64,000 nucleotides of DNA from NCBI RefSeq assembly GCF_900114215.1, contig NZ_FOSG01000025.1, positions 1-64,000 on the forward strand, given 5' to 3'. The stretch's first letter is position 1; each line of letters opens with the position of its first letter. A program made the position numbers and the translations under genes. The notes beneath the pieces are model-generated. The model was not told the origin of the DNA, searched no databases, and worked only from the letters and a program-made list of their open reading frames with translations. Source of the DNA: Streptomyces mangrovi (lineage in GTDB: Bacteria > Actinomycetota > Actinomycetes > Streptomycetales > Streptomycetaceae). Below are positions 7,496-16,148 of the stretch, in pieces.

Positions 7496-8275
7496 TCATC
7501 GGCTGTCCTCCGGCAGCAGCCGGGCCAGGGTCCGCACCGCCCGGTACTGGAGGGTTTTGATCGCGCCCTCGTTCTTCCCCATGACCCGCGCGGTCTCGGC
7601 GACCGACAGGCCCTGCAGGAAGCGGAGCGTCACGCACTCCTGCTGCTGCGGGTTGAGCCGGCGGACGGCGTCCAGCAGGGCGGCGTTGGAGAGGGACTCC
7701 AGGACCGAGTCCTCCGGGCTGCGCTCCACCTCGTTGGCGTCGAGCATCTCGCCGGTGGTCACCTCCAGGCGGAAGCGGCTCGACTTGAAGTGGTCCGCCA
7801 CCAGGTTGCGCGCGATGGTGACCAGCCAGGCGCCGAAGTCCCGGCCCTGCCAGGTGAAGGTGCCGATCCGGCGCAGGGCGCGCAGGAACGTCTCGCTGGT
7901 GAGGTCCTCGGCCGTGGCCCGGCCGCCGACGCGGTAGTAGATGTAGCGGTAGACGGTGTCGGAGTACTGGTCGTAGAGGCGCCCGAAGGCCTCGGCCTCG
8001 CCGCCCTGGGCGCGCTCGACGAGATCCATCATGCGGCGGCTGTCGCCGTCGACCGGGCGCCGGGCGGCGCCCGGGGCGGCCGCGGCGCGGGTGCGCCGGC
8101 CCACCGCGGCGGTGCCGGCGGCTCCCTCGGCCAGGGCGTAGACGGGGCCTGCGGGGACAGGTGCGGCGAGGGCGGGGACGGCGTGCGCGGGGGGGACGAG
8201 GACGCGCAGCTGGTCGATGACCAGCGTGCGCAGCGCAGCCAGGCCCGAGGCGTCAACCCCGACGTGTGGGTACAC
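7496..8275 (-). CDS. bldN: ECF-family developmental sigma factor BldN (AdsA)
   Basis: This 259-residue RNA polymerase sigma factor is required for aerial mycelium formation in Streptomyces (AdsA in S. griseus). Seen: an unusual N-terminal extension of about 80 residues (VYPHVGVDASGLAALR onward), then region 2 (FGRLYDQYSDTVYRYIYYRV, then AEDLTSETFLRA) and region 4 (LNPQQQECVTLRFLQGLSVAETA). The extension is characteristic of BldN, which is made as a pro-protein and cleaved. The GTG at 8275 with an upstream GGGAG is chosen because the BldN family starts with YPHVGVD; the frame continues upstream to 8332. The anti-sigma gene rsbN follows in the same direction. BldN targets such as bldM and chaplin genes are not in this window. 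Confidence 0.95.
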   Translation of the reverse strand: MYPHVGVDASGLAALRTLVIDQLRVLVPPAHAVPALAAPVPAGPVYALAEGAAGTAAVGRRTRAAAAPGAARRPVDGDSRRMMDLVERAQGGEAEAFGRLYDQYSDTVYRYIYYRVGGRATAEDLTSETFLRALRRIGTFTWQGRDFGAWLVTIARNLVADHFKSSRFRLEVTTGEMLDANEVERSPEDSVLESLSNAALLDAVRRLNPQQQECVTLRFLQGLSVAETARVMGKNEGAIKTLQYRAVRTLARLLPEDSR

Positions 8276-8621
8276 GGGACTCCCAGAGGCAGAGCTTCCA
8301 TCACGTGCAGTGCGGGACCGTCCGCCCGTCACAAGGGCGTGTGGACACCGGATTGCGTCTGAGGAGAATAACGCTTCGTACAGGCCGTGCTACACCTAGT
8401 TGCCGAAATCGCCGGTTAGGTTTGCTCTGTTATGTGTTTGCGGCCGCTCGGGCGGCGAACCGGGGTGCCGATCCGATCGGTTCGTGTCGCTTTCCGATCG
8501 GTCGGCGGTCCGCTTGTGGCCGGAGAGTGGCCTCCGTCCGAACTGGCGGTCGGTGCGGCGGTTCCGGCGCGGCTCGGGCGCGGTTTCGGCGGTGGGCTCG
8601 GTGGCTGCTTCGGCGGTTGCC
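8276..8621. other. bldN upstream region
   Basis: This 346-base gap holds the promoter and leader of bldN, which is transcribed leftward. The stretch around 8340-8480 is clearly less GC-rich than its surroundings. No confident -10/-35 pair was found. A weak half-match to a BldD-type site near 8298-8306 is too poor to call. Open frames on the plus strand here have no protein-like features. Confidence 0.5.
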
Positions 8622-9566
8622 TCAGCGGCGGCGGCGCTGGATCGCCATGGCCGCGGCGGCGCCTCCGGCCACCGCGCCCACCCCGGCCGCGGCCGGGATG
8701 CCCACCTTCGCCGCCTTCCGGCCGGTCCGGTAGTCGCGCAGCCGCCAGCCCCGCTCGCGTGCGTGGGCCCGCAGCCTGCTGTCGGGGTTGATGGCGTACG
8801 GGTGCCCGACCAGCGAGAGCATCGGGATGTCGTTGGCCGAGTCGCTGTAGGCGGCGCAGCGGGAGAGGTCCAGGTCCTCGGCGGCGGCCAGTGCGCGCAC
8901 CGCCTCCGCCTTCGCCGGGCCGTGCAGCGGCTCGCCGACCAGGCGCCCGGTGTAGACGCCGTCGACGGACTCGGCGACCGTGCCCAGGGCGCCGGTCAGC
9001 CCCAGCCGGCGGGCGATGATCGTGGCGGTCTCCACGGGGGCCGCGGTGACCAGCCACACCTTCTGGCCCGCGTCCAGGTGCGCCTGGGCCAGCGCGCGGG
9101 TGCCCGGCCAGATCCGGCCGGCCATGTACTCGTCGTAGATCTCCTCGCCGATCTCCGTCAGCTCCGAGACGCGGTGACCCTTGACGATGGACAGCGCACT
9201 GTCGCGGGCGTCCTGCATGTGCTCGGCGTTCTCCGAGCCCGCGAGCCGGAACCAGGCCTGCTGCCAGGCGAAGCGGAACAGTTCGCGCTTGTGGAAGAAC
9301 TTCCGCTTGTACAGGCCGCGGCCGAAGTGGAACAGGGCCGCGCCCTGCATGATCGTGTTGTCGAGGTCGAAGAAGGCCGCGGCCCCGACGTCCCCGTGGA
9401 CCGGGAACTCCGGCTCCGCCGGTTTCCCCGTCTCGGTCTCGCCGGGGGCGAGTGCGCCGACCTCCCGCGAGGTCCTGCGCGCCGCCTCGGCGGCGGCCTC
9501 GCCTGCGAGAACGCTGCGAGCCGTCGCCGAACGCCTGCGGGGAACGAGCCATCCAAGTGCGGCCAT
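8622..9566 (-). CDS. HAD-IB family phosphatase (SerB-like)
   Basis: This 314-residue protein has an unstructured N-terminus of about 60 residues, then a SerB-like HAD fold: motif I FFDLDNTIMQGA, motif II threonine in LVTAAPVETA, a KAEAVRALA segment with the motif III lysine, and motif IV CAAYSDSANDIPML. A C-terminal Ala/Gly-rich hydrophobic segment followed by RRRR suggests membrane attachment. The family hydrolyses phosphomonoesters; phosphoserine is only one possibility. The ATG at 9566 is the start of homology, since the open frame runs on to 9845 over the divergent gene. It lies upstream of bldN in the same direction, but the 346-base gap argues for a separate bldN promoter. Confidence 0.88.
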   Translation of the reverse strand: MAALGWLVPRRRSATARSVLAGEAAAEAARRTSREVGALAPGETETGKPAEPEFPVHGDVGAAAFFDLDNTIMQGAALFHFGRGLYKRKFFHKRELFRFAWQQAWFRLAGSENAEHMQDARDSALSIVKGHRVSELTEIGEEIYDEYMAGRIWPGTRALAQAHLDAGQKVWLVTAAPVETATIIARRLGLTGALGTVAESVDGVYTGRLVGEPLHGPAKAEAVRALAAAEDLDLSRCAAYSDSANDIPMLSLVGHPYAINPDSRLRAHARERGWRLRDYRTGRKAAKVGIPAAAGVGAVAGGAAAAMAIQRRRR

Positions 9567-9720
9567 GCCGCGAGCATAGCCAGTGTCCGATGGGGTTCCG
9601 GTGACGGAGGGGTGTCGGCAGGGCGGGGACTGCGCCAACCGGGGAAAGCGCGTTCCGGAACGGGCCGGGGCGGGCCGGGGGAGGGGAGCGGCCGCGGCGG
9701 GCACCGGGCGCGGCGGCACA

Positions 9721-9966
9721 ATGGCGGTCATGAAGACCGTCACTCTCATCGGCAGGCCCGGGTGCCATCTGTGCGACGACGCCCGCGCGGTGGTCAGCGA
9801 GGTGTGCGCGCAACTGGGCGCGCGCTGGGAGGAGAAGGACATCACCGAGGACGAGGAGCTGTACCGCCGTTACTGGGAGCAGATCCCGGTGGTGCTCGTG
9901 GACGGCGCGCAGCACGACTTCTGGCGGGTGGACCCGCGGCGGCTGCGCGCGGCCCTGGAGAGGTGA
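9721..9966 (+). CDS. Glutaredoxin-like protein with CxxC motif
   Basis: This 81-residue thioredoxin-fold protein of the glutaredoxin-like (DUF836) type has a redox motif GCHLCDDA close to the N-terminus and the cis-proline segment EQIPVVLVDG. It could reduce disulfides or mixed thiols in the cytoplasm. Its partner is unknown, and Streptomyces use mycothiol rather than glutathione. The start could be ATG 9721 or ATG 9730; neither has a clear Shine-Dalgarno. It is encoded just before rex, a conserved neighbourhood, which fits a redox theme without proving a functional link. Confidence 0.85.
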   Translation: MAVMKTVTLIGRPGCHLCDDARAVVSEVCAQLGARWEEKDITEDEELYRRYWEQIPVVLVDGAQHDFWRVDPRRLRAALER

Positions 9967-10124
9967 CCGCGGGGGCCGCCACCTGCGGACCGGCCGCGTC
10001 TCGACCGCCCCTCGAGGCGTTCCACGGCCGACGGGCGTATATGTGGGAGGTGTTCCGGGCGGGATCCGGTTCCGTCCGGCGCGTGTGGCACCGGTCACTT
10101 TGGCCGGACAAAGCGGACACCGTC

Positions 10125-10144
10125 TTTGTGCACACGTTCACAAA
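10125..10144. promoter_or_regulatory. Rex operator (ROP) upstream of rex
   Basis: The 20-base sequence TTTGTGCACACGTTCACAAA is a near-perfect palindrome matching the Rex operator pattern TTGTGAA-N4-TTCACAA with one substituted base in the left half. It lies 94 bases before the rex start codon. Autoregulation of the rex-hem operon through such a site is established for S. coelicolor. Confidence 0.88.
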
Positions 10145-10237
10145 GACATAGCCTGGTCGGGACGGAGCGGTCCGGACGCATGTCCAGCGGGTGTCCAGCG
10201 GGGCCGCTCACCGTTTCGTTCAGACGGCAGGAGCACC

Positions 10238-11029
10238 GTGGCAACTGGCCGAACACACCGACCGGCGACCCGTAGCCGAGGAATCCCCGAGGCCACCGTC
10301 GCCCGGCTTCCGCTGTACCTGCGGGCGCTCACCGCGCTCTCCGAGCGCTCGGTGCCCACGGTCTCCTCGGAGGAGCTGGCGGCCGCCGCCGGCGTCAACT
10401 CCGCCAAGCTGCGCAAGGACTTCTCCTACCTCGGCTCGTACGGCACGCGCGGTGTGGGCTACGACGTCGAGTACCTCGTCTACCAGATCTCCCGCGAGCT
10501 GGGCCTGACACAGGACTGGCCCGTCGTGATCGTCGGCATCGGAAACCTGGGCGCCGCGCTCGCCAACTACGGCGGCTTCGCCTCCAGGGGCTTCAGAGTC
10601 GCCGCGCTGATCGACGCGGACCCCTCGATGGCCGGGAAGCCGGTCGCGGGCATACCGGTGCAGCACACCGACGACCTCGAGGCGATCATCGAGGAGAACG
10701 GCGTCTCCATCGGCGTCATCGCCACCCCCGCCGGAGCCGCGCAGCAGGTCTGCGACCGGCTCGTGGCCGCCGGGGTGACCTCCATCCTGAACTTCGCGCC
10801 GACCGTGCTGTCCGTGCCCGAGGGTGTGGACGTGCGCAAGGTCGACCTCTCCATAGAACTGCAGATCCTCGCCTTCCACGAGCAGCGCAAGGCCGGTGAG
10901 GAGGCGCCCGGTGAGGGCGGCGCCGACACCACCCCGCCCGCGGCGCCGCCCGCCGCGGCCGTGCGCCGCCGCGGCGAGGGAAGCGAACAGGGACCTGACG
11001 GGGACGTGCCCGCCGTGATGCCCGCATGA
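10238..11029 (+). CDS. rex: Redox-sensing transcriptional repressor Rex
   Basis: This 263-residue repressor has an N-terminal winged helix (LPLYLRALTALSERSVPTVS, then the recognition region VNSAKLRKDFSYLGSYGTRGVGYDV) and a C-terminal Rossmann domain (VVIVGIGNLGAALANYGGF) that reads the NADH/NAD+ ratio. NADH releases it from operators of respiratory genes such as cyd, nuo and rex-hem. The C-terminal tail is Pro/Ala-rich. The GTG at 10238 has CAGGAG upstream and matches the family start; the frame runs open further upstream. hemA follows 73 bases later in what is known as the rex-hemACD operon. Likely operators lie before this gene and before nuoA. Confidence 0.97.
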   Translation: MATGRTHRPATRSRGIPEATVARLPLYLRALTALSERSVPTVSSEELAAAAGVNSAKLRKDFSYLGSYGTRGVGYDVEYLVYQISRELGLTQDWPVVIVGIGNLGAALANYGGFASRGFRVAALIDADPSMAGKPVAGIPVQHTDDLEAIIEENGVSIGVIATPAGAAQQVCDRLVAAGVTSILNFAPTVLSVPEGVDVRKVDLSIELQILAFHEQRKAGEEAPGEGGADTTPPAAPPAAAVRRRGEGSEQGPDGDVPAVMPA

Positions 11030-11102
11030 ACGAACGAGCGACCGTGAGACGCGTCACGCGCGCACCGCACGCCGTACGGTCCGAGCGGAGCGGGGGAGGC
11101 GC

Positions 11103-12473
11103 ATGAGTCTGCTGGTAGTGGGGCTGAGTCACCGCAGCGCACCGGTGAGCGTCCTGGAGCGGGCCTCGCTGGCGCCCGAGGTGCGCGGCAAGCTCCTGCA
11201 GGACGCGGTCGGCGCCGAGCCCGCCTCCGAGGCCGCGGTGCTCTCCACCTGCAACCGCACCGAGCTCTACGCCGACGTCGACAAGTTCCACGCCGGTGTC
11301 GCCGAGCTGTCCTCCCTGCTGGCCCGCTACAGCGACGTCGGTCTGGAGGAGCTGACCCCTTACCTGTACGTCCACTACGAGGACCGGGCCGTCCACCATC
11401 TGTTCTCGGTGGCCTGCGGGCTGGACTCGATGGTCGTCGGCGAGGGGCAGATCCTCGGCCAGATCAAGGACGCGCTGGCCGTGGCGCAGGACCAGCACAC
11501 CGCCGGGCGGCTGATGAACGACCTGTTCCAGCAGGCGCTGCGGGTCGGCAAGCGGGCGCACAGCGAGACCGGCATCGACCGGGCCGGGCAGTCCCTGGTC
11601 ACCTTCGGCCTGGAGCAGCTCGCCGGCGGGCGCCCGGTCGCCGAGTGGGTGCGCGGCCGGCGGGCCCTGGTGATCGGCGCCGGCTCGATGTCCTCCCTGG
11701 CCGCCACGGTGCTCGCGCGCGCCGGCGTCACCGAACTGGTGATCGCCAACAGGACGCTGGAGCGCGCCCGGCGCCTGGCCGCCGGACTCCACGGCGGCGG
11801 GCTCACCGCGCGCGCCGTGCCCGCCCACGAGATGCCCGCCGAGCTCCCGCACGCGGACGTCGCCGTCTCCTGCACCGGCGCCACCGGGCTGGTGCTGACG
11901 GCCGGCGACCTGTCGGCCGCGCTCGCCGCGCGTGCCGGATCCGACGGCTCCCGCGGCTCCCGCGACCCCAGCGGCTCCCGCGAGGAGCCGATGGCGCTGC
12001 TCGACCTGGCCATGCCCCGTGACATCGACGCCGCCGCGCACCGCCTGGAAGGCGTACGGTTGGTGGACATCGAGTCGCTGGCCGAGGCCTCCGCCGACGC
12101 GCCCATGGCCGCGGACGTCGACAAGGTGCGCGGCATCGTCGCCGACGAGGTCGCGGCCTTCGGCGCGGCCCAGCGGGCCGCGACGATCACGCCCACCGTG
12201 GTCGCGCTGCGCGCCATGGCCGCCGACGTCGTCTCGGCCGAGATGGCGCGCCTGGACGGGCGCCTCCCCGGACTCGACGCCAAACAGCGCGCCGAGATCA
12301 CCCAGACCGTGCGCCGGGTCGTCGACAAGCTGCTGCACGCGCCGACCGTGCGCGTCAAGCAGCTCGCCGGCGAACCGGGCGGCGCCGGATACGCCGACGC
12401 GCTGCGAGAGCTCTTCGACCTCGACCCGCAGACCGTGGCGGCCGTCAGTAACCCCGAACAGGAGCGGCAATGA
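11103..12473 (+). CDS. hemA: Glutamyl-tRNA reductase
   Basis: This 456-residue enzyme reduces glutamyl-tRNA to glutamate-1-semialdehyde with NADPH, the first committed step of C5 tetrapyrrole synthesis. Seen: the catalytic Cys50 in STCNRTELY, the GLDSMVVGEGQILGQ segment, a Rossmann motif VIGAGSMSSLAA, and a helical dimerisation tail. A Ser/Gly/Arg-rich insert of about 16 residues (11940-11988) occurs before ALLDLAMPRDI and looks like a disordered loop. GGGAGG precedes the ATG. The stop overlaps the hemC start (ATGA), so translation is coupled. Its product feeds HemL, encoded 17 kb away. Confidence 0.97.
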   Translation: MSLLVVGLSHRSAPVSVLERASLAPEVRGKLLQDAVGAEPASEAAVLSTCNRTELYADVDKFHAGVAELSSLLARYSDVGLEELTPYLYVHYEDRAVHHLFSVACGLDSMVVGEGQILGQIKDALAVAQDQHTAGRLMNDLFQQALRVGKRAHSETGIDRAGQSLVTFGLEQLAGGRPVAEWVRGRRALVIGAGSMSSLAATVLARAGVTELVIANRTLERARRLAAGLHGGGLTARAVPAHEMPAELPHADVAVSCTGATGLVLTAGDLSAALAARAGSDGSRGSRDPSGSREEPMALLDLAMPRDIDAAAHRLEGVRLVDIESLAEASADAPMAADVDKVRGIVADEVAAFGAAQRAATITPTVVALRAMAADVVSAEMARLDGRLPGLDAKQRAEITQTVRRVVDKLLHAPTVRVKQLAGEPGGAGYADALRELFDLDPQTVAAVSNPEQERQ

Positions 12474-13450
12474 GCACCAACGCACCCCAGCCGCTGAAGC
12501 TGGGCACCCGCCGCAGCCGACTCGCCATGGCCCAGTCCGGGCAGGTGGCCGAGCGCGTCCGGCGGCTCACCGGCAGGCCCGTCGAGCTGGTGGAGATCAC
12601 CACCTTCGGCGACGTCTCCCGTGAGCACCTCGCCCGGATCGGCGGCACAGGGGTCTTCGTCTCCGCGCTGCGCGACGCGCTGCTCGGCGGCGAGATCGAC
12701 TTCGCCGTTCACTCGCTGAAGGACCTCCCCACCGACCAGCCGGAGCAGCTCGCGCTGGCGGCCGTGCCCGTCCGGGAGGACCCCCGTGACGCGCTGGTCG
12801 CCCGCGACGGCCTCACCTTCGAGGAGCTGCCCGACGGGGCGCGGGTCGGCACCGGCTCGCCGCGCCGCATGGCGCAGCTGGCCGCCTGGGCCCGGTCGCT
12901 GGGCCGGGACGTGGAGATCGTGCCGATCCGGGGCAACGTCGACACCCGCATCGGGTACGTGCGCTCCGGCGAACTGGACGCGGTCGTCCTCGCGACCGCC
13001 GGTCTCAGGCGCGTCGGCCTGATCGGCGAGGCCACCGAACTGCTCGACCCCGGCGCGGTGCTGCCCGCACCCGGCCAGGGAGCGCTGGCCGTCGAGTGCG
13101 CGGCCGCGCGCCCCGACCTCGCAGCCCTGCTCGCCGGGCTCGACGACCCGCGCACGCGGGTCGCCGTGACCGCCGAGCGAACCCTGCTCTCCGCTCTGGA
13201 AGCCGGTTGCAGCGCGCCCGTCGGCGCACTGGCCGATTTCCCGGCGGAAGGGCAGGATGTCACCGAACTGCGCCTGCGCGGTGTCGTCGGCACGACCGAC
13301 GGCACCACACTGGTGCAGTTGTCCACCACCGGTCGCGTACCGGCGTCCGACGGCGAGCTGCTCTCCCTGGCCCAGGCCATGGGGCGCGAACTCGCCGACG
13401 AGATGCTCGCCAAGGGCGCGGCCGGTCTGATGGGGGAGCGAGCACATTGA
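12470..13450 (+). CDS. hemC: Hydroxymethylbilane synthase (porphobilinogen deaminase)
   Basis: This 326-residue enzyme joins four porphobilinogens into hydroxymethylbilane. It starts with the typical LGTRRSRLAMAQSG. It contains the substrate-binding VHSLKDLPT and RRMAQLAAW segments, and the cysteine in LEAGCSAPVGAL that carries the dipyrromethane cofactor. Length is normal. It overlaps hemA by 4 bases (ATGA) and hemD by 4 bases (TTGA), placing it inside the tightly coupled hemACDB cluster. Confidence 0.97.
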   Translation: MSTNAPQPLKLGTRRSRLAMAQSGQVAERVRRLTGRPVELVEITTFGDVSREHLARIGGTGVFVSALRDALLGGEIDFAVHSLKDLPTDQPEQLALAAVPVREDPRDALVARDGLTFEELPDGARVGTGSPRRMAQLAAWARSLGRDVEIVPIRGNVDTRIGYVRSGELDAVVLATAGLRRVGLIGEATELLDPGAVLPAPGQGALAVECAAARPDLAALLAGLDDPRTRVAVTAERTLLSALEAGCSAPVGALADFPAEGQDVTELRLRGVVGTTDGTTLVQLSTTGRVPASDGELLSLAQAMGRELADEMLAKGAAGLMGERAH

Positions 13451-15093
13451 ACCCCACCACCGATCACTCGTACGGCGCCCATGGGCACGTCACCTTCCTC
13501 GGTGCCGGGCCCGGGGACCCGGGACTGCTGACGCTTCGCGCCGTCGAGGCGCTGGCGCAGGCCGATGTACTGGTCGCCGACCCGCAGGTGTACGACGTCG
13601 TGCGGGCGCACGTGCGGGCAGGTGTCGACACCCCGCTCCAGACAGCAGGTGACGACACGTCAACAGCATCCGCGGGTGCCGACGATGCCGTAAATCTTGT
13701 CATGCGGGCCGTGCGCGGCGGCAAGCGGGTCGTCCGTGCGGTCGCCGGCGACCCCGGCCTCGACGCGGACGCGGCGAGCGAGATGCTGGCCTGCGCCTCC
13801 GAGGGCGTCACCTTCGAGGTCGTGCCGGGCATCGCCAACGCCGTCGGGGTTCCCGCCTACGCGGGTGTGCCGCTGCGCAACGGCCACGGCGCGGACGTAC
13901 GGTTCCTGGACGCGCGGACCGCCGACGCCCAGGCGTGGAACGAGGTCGGCGCCAGCGACGCCACCCTCGTGGTCTCCACCACCCTGGAGACGGTCGCCGC
14001 CACCGCCGCCGAACTGGTCACCGCGGGCCGCAAGCCCGACACCCCGCTGACCGTCACCGTCGACGGCACCACCACCCGGCAGCGCACCTGGACGGCGACG
14101 CTGGGCTCCATCGCCCAGACCCTCAAGGCCGCCAAGGTGCTGCCCGCGGCGAACGGCTCCCGGCCGGCGATAGCCGTGGTCGGCGAGCTCAGCGCCGCCG
14201 CGCAGCGCGACCGGCTCGCGTGGTTCGAGTCCAAGCCGCTGTTCGGCTGGCAGGTGCTGGTGCCCCGCACCAAGGAGCAGGCGGCCTCGCTCTCCGACCA
14301 GCTGCGCTCCTACGGCGCGGTGCCCAGCGAGGTGCCCACCATCGCGGTGGAGCCCCCGCGCACCCCGCAGCAGATGGAGCGCGCGGTCAAGGGCCTGGTC
14401 ACCGGCCGCTACGAGTGGATCGCCTTCACCTCGGTGAACGCGGTCAGGGCGGTGCGCGAGAAGTTCGAGGAGTACGGCCTGGACGCCCGCGCCTTCGCCG
14501 GGATCAAGGTCGCGGCCGTCGGCGACCAGACCGCGAAGGCCCTGGTCGACTTCGGCGTCAAGCCCGACCTGGTGCCCAGCGGCGAGCAGTCCGCGGCCGG
14601 GCTGCTGGAGGACTGGCCGCCCTACGATCCGGTCTTCGACCCGATCGACCGGGTCTTCCTGCCGCGCGCCGACATCGCCACCGAGACGCTGGTGGCGGGG
14701 CTGATCGAGCTGGGCTGGGAGGTCGACGACGTCACCGCCTACCGGACGGTGCGCGCCTCGCCGCCACCGGCCGAGACCCGGGAGGCGATCAAGGGCGGCG
14801 GGTTCGACGCCGTGCTGTTCACCTCCTCCTCCACCGTCCGCAACCTCGTCGGGATCGCGGGCAAGCCGCACAACGTGACGGTCATCGCGTGCATCGGCCC
14901 GGCGACGGCGAAGACCGCCGAGGAGCACGGGCTGCGCGTGGACGTCATGGCGCCGGAGCCGTCGGTGCACAGGCTGGCCGAGGCGCTGGCGGAGTTCGGC
15001 GCCAGGCGCCGGGACGCGATGACCGAGGCCGGCGAGGCGGTGCAGCGGCCCAGCGAGAAGCGCCCGGCCAGGAGGAGGGCACGGACATCGTGA
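13447..15093 (+). CDS. hemD: Uroporphyrinogen-III synthase with SUMT-like N-terminal domain
   Basis: This 548-residue fusion has an N-terminal uroporphyrinogen methyltransferase (SUMT/CobA-like) domain, residues about 1-255, and a C-terminal HemD domain (about 265-515) that closes hydroxymethylbilane to uroporphyrinogen III. The first half keeps GAGPGDPGLLTLRA and VPGIANAVGVPAYAGVPL. The conserved GGDPFIFGRG-type loop is replaced by VAGDPGLDADAA, and the usual YDxLV segment is absent, so methyltransferase activity is doubtful. HemD is a low-conservation fold recognised by WIAFTSVNAVRA and VLFTSSSTVRNL. The TTG at 13447 overlaps the hemC stop. GGAGGAGGG inside the 3' end serves hemB. Confidence 0.93.
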   Translation: MNPTTDHSYGAHGHVTFLGAGPGDPGLLTLRAVEALAQADVLVADPQVYDVVRAHVRAGVDTPLQTAGDDTSTASAGADDAVNLVMRAVRGGKRVVRAVAGDPGLDADAASEMLACASEGVTFEVVPGIANAVGVPAYAGVPLRNGHGADVRFLDARTADAQAWNEVGASDATLVVSTTLETVAATAAELVTAGRKPDTPLTVTVDGTTTRQRTWTATLGSIAQTLKAAKVLPAANGSRPAIAVVGELSAAAQRDRLAWFESKPLFGWQVLVPRTKEQAASLSDQLRSYGAVPSEVPTIAVEPPRTPQQMERAVKGLVTGRYEWIAFTSVNAVRAVREKFEEYGLDARAFAGIKVAAVGDQTAKALVDFGVKPDLVPSGEQSAAGLLEDWPPYDPVFDPIDRVFLPRADIATETLVAGLIELGWEVDDVTAYRTVRASPPPAETREAIKGGGFDAVLFTSSSTVRNLVGIAGKPHNVTVIACIGPATAKTAEEHGLRVDVMAPEPSVHRLAEALAEFGARRRDAMTEAGEAVQRPSEKRPARRRARTS

Positions 15094-16106
15094 CGATCGG
15101 CGAGAGCACCTACGGCAGCGGCTACGGGGACTTCCCCGTGGTGCGCCCCCGGCGGCTGCGCACCACCCCGGCGATGCGCCGGATGGTGGCCGAGCACCGG
15201 CTCCACCCGGCCGATCTGATCCTGCCCGTCTTCCTGCGGGAGGGCATCGCCGAGCCGGTGGAGATCTCCTCGATGCCGGGCGTGTACCAGCACACCCGCG
15301 AGACCCTGCGCAAGGCGGCGGCCGAGGCCGTGGCCGCGGGCGTGGGCGGAATCATGATCTTCGGCGTGCCCGAGGAGGGGAGGAAGGACGCCACCGGGTC
15401 CTGCGGCACGGACCCGGACGGCATCCTCCAGGTGGCGCTGCGCGATGTGCGCGCGGAGGTCGGGGACGACCTGGTCGTCATGTCCGACCTGTGCCTGGAC
15501 GAGTTCACCGACCACGGCCACTGCGGCGTGCTGGACGAGCGCGGCCGGGTGGACAACGACGCCACGCTGGAGCGGTACGCCGAGATGGCGTGCGTCCAGG
15601 CCGAGGCGGGTGCGCATGTGCTGGGGCCCAGCGGGATGATGGACGGCCAGGTCGCCTTCGTCCGCCGCGCCCTGGACGAGGCCGGCCACCAGGACGTGGC
15701 GATGCTGGCGTACACGGCCAAGTACGCCTCCGCGTTCTACGGCCCGTTCCGCGAGGCGGTGGACTCCTCGCTGACGGGCGACCGCAAGGCCTACCAGCAG
15801 GACCCGGCCAACGCGCGGGAGTCGATGCGCGAGCTGGCGCTCGACCTCGCCGAGGGCGCGGACATGGTGATGGTCAAGCCCGCGCTGCCCTATCTGGACG
15901 TGCTGCGCCGGGTGGCGGACGCGGTGGACGTGCCCGTGGCCGCCTACCAGGTCTCCGGCGAGTACGCGATGGTCGAGGCCGCCGCGCAGCGCGGCTGGAT
16001 CGAGCGGGACCGGGCGATCATGGAGACGCTCACCGGCGCCAGGCGGGCCGGCGCGGACATGATCCTGACCTACTGGGCCACGGAGGCGGCCCGGCGGCTG
16101 CGCTGA
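15090..16106 (+). CDS. hemB: Porphobilinogen synthase (delta-aminolevulinic acid dehydratase)
   Basis: This 338-residue enzyme condenses two 5-aminolevulinates to porphobilinogen. The two Schiff-base lysines are in AKYASAFYGPF and MVMVKPALPYLD. The metal-site segment reads DLCLDEFTDHGHCG, with two of the three cysteines of zinc enzymes and an aspartate in the middle position, so metal preference is open. It starts at GTG overlapping the hemD stop by 4 bases, with GGAGGAGGG about 10 bases upstream. It is the last gene of the rex-hemACDB run. A GC-rich inverted region follows, but no clean terminator was identified. Confidence 0.97.
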   Translation: MTIGESTYGSGYGDFPVVRPRRLRTTPAMRRMVAEHRLHPADLILPVFLREGIAEPVEISSMPGVYQHTRETLRKAAAEAVAAGVGGIMIFGVPEEGRKDATGSCGTDPDGILQVALRDVRAEVGDDLVVMSDLCLDEFTDHGHCGVLDERGRVDNDATLERYAEMACVQAEAGAHVLGPSGMMDGQVAFVRRALDEAGHQDVAMLAYTAKYASAFYGPFREAVDSSLTGDRKAYQQDPANARESMRELALDLAEGADMVMVKPALPYLDVLRRVADAVDVPVAAYQVSGEYAMVEAAAQRGWIERDRAIMETLTGARRAGADMILTYWATEAARRLR

Positions 16107-16148
16107 GCCGCCGGCCCGCCCGCCCGGGCCGGGCCCGTGGGGCCGGGC

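Noticed and set aside
8296..8310. Possible BldD binding site in the bldN leader
   Set aside because: Only one half-site matches, and the spacing and inner bases disagree with the consensus.
16104..16148. Terminator between hemB and the Uma2 gene
   Set aside because: The GC-rich stretch can pair in several weak ways but has no clean stem comparable to the other terminators.
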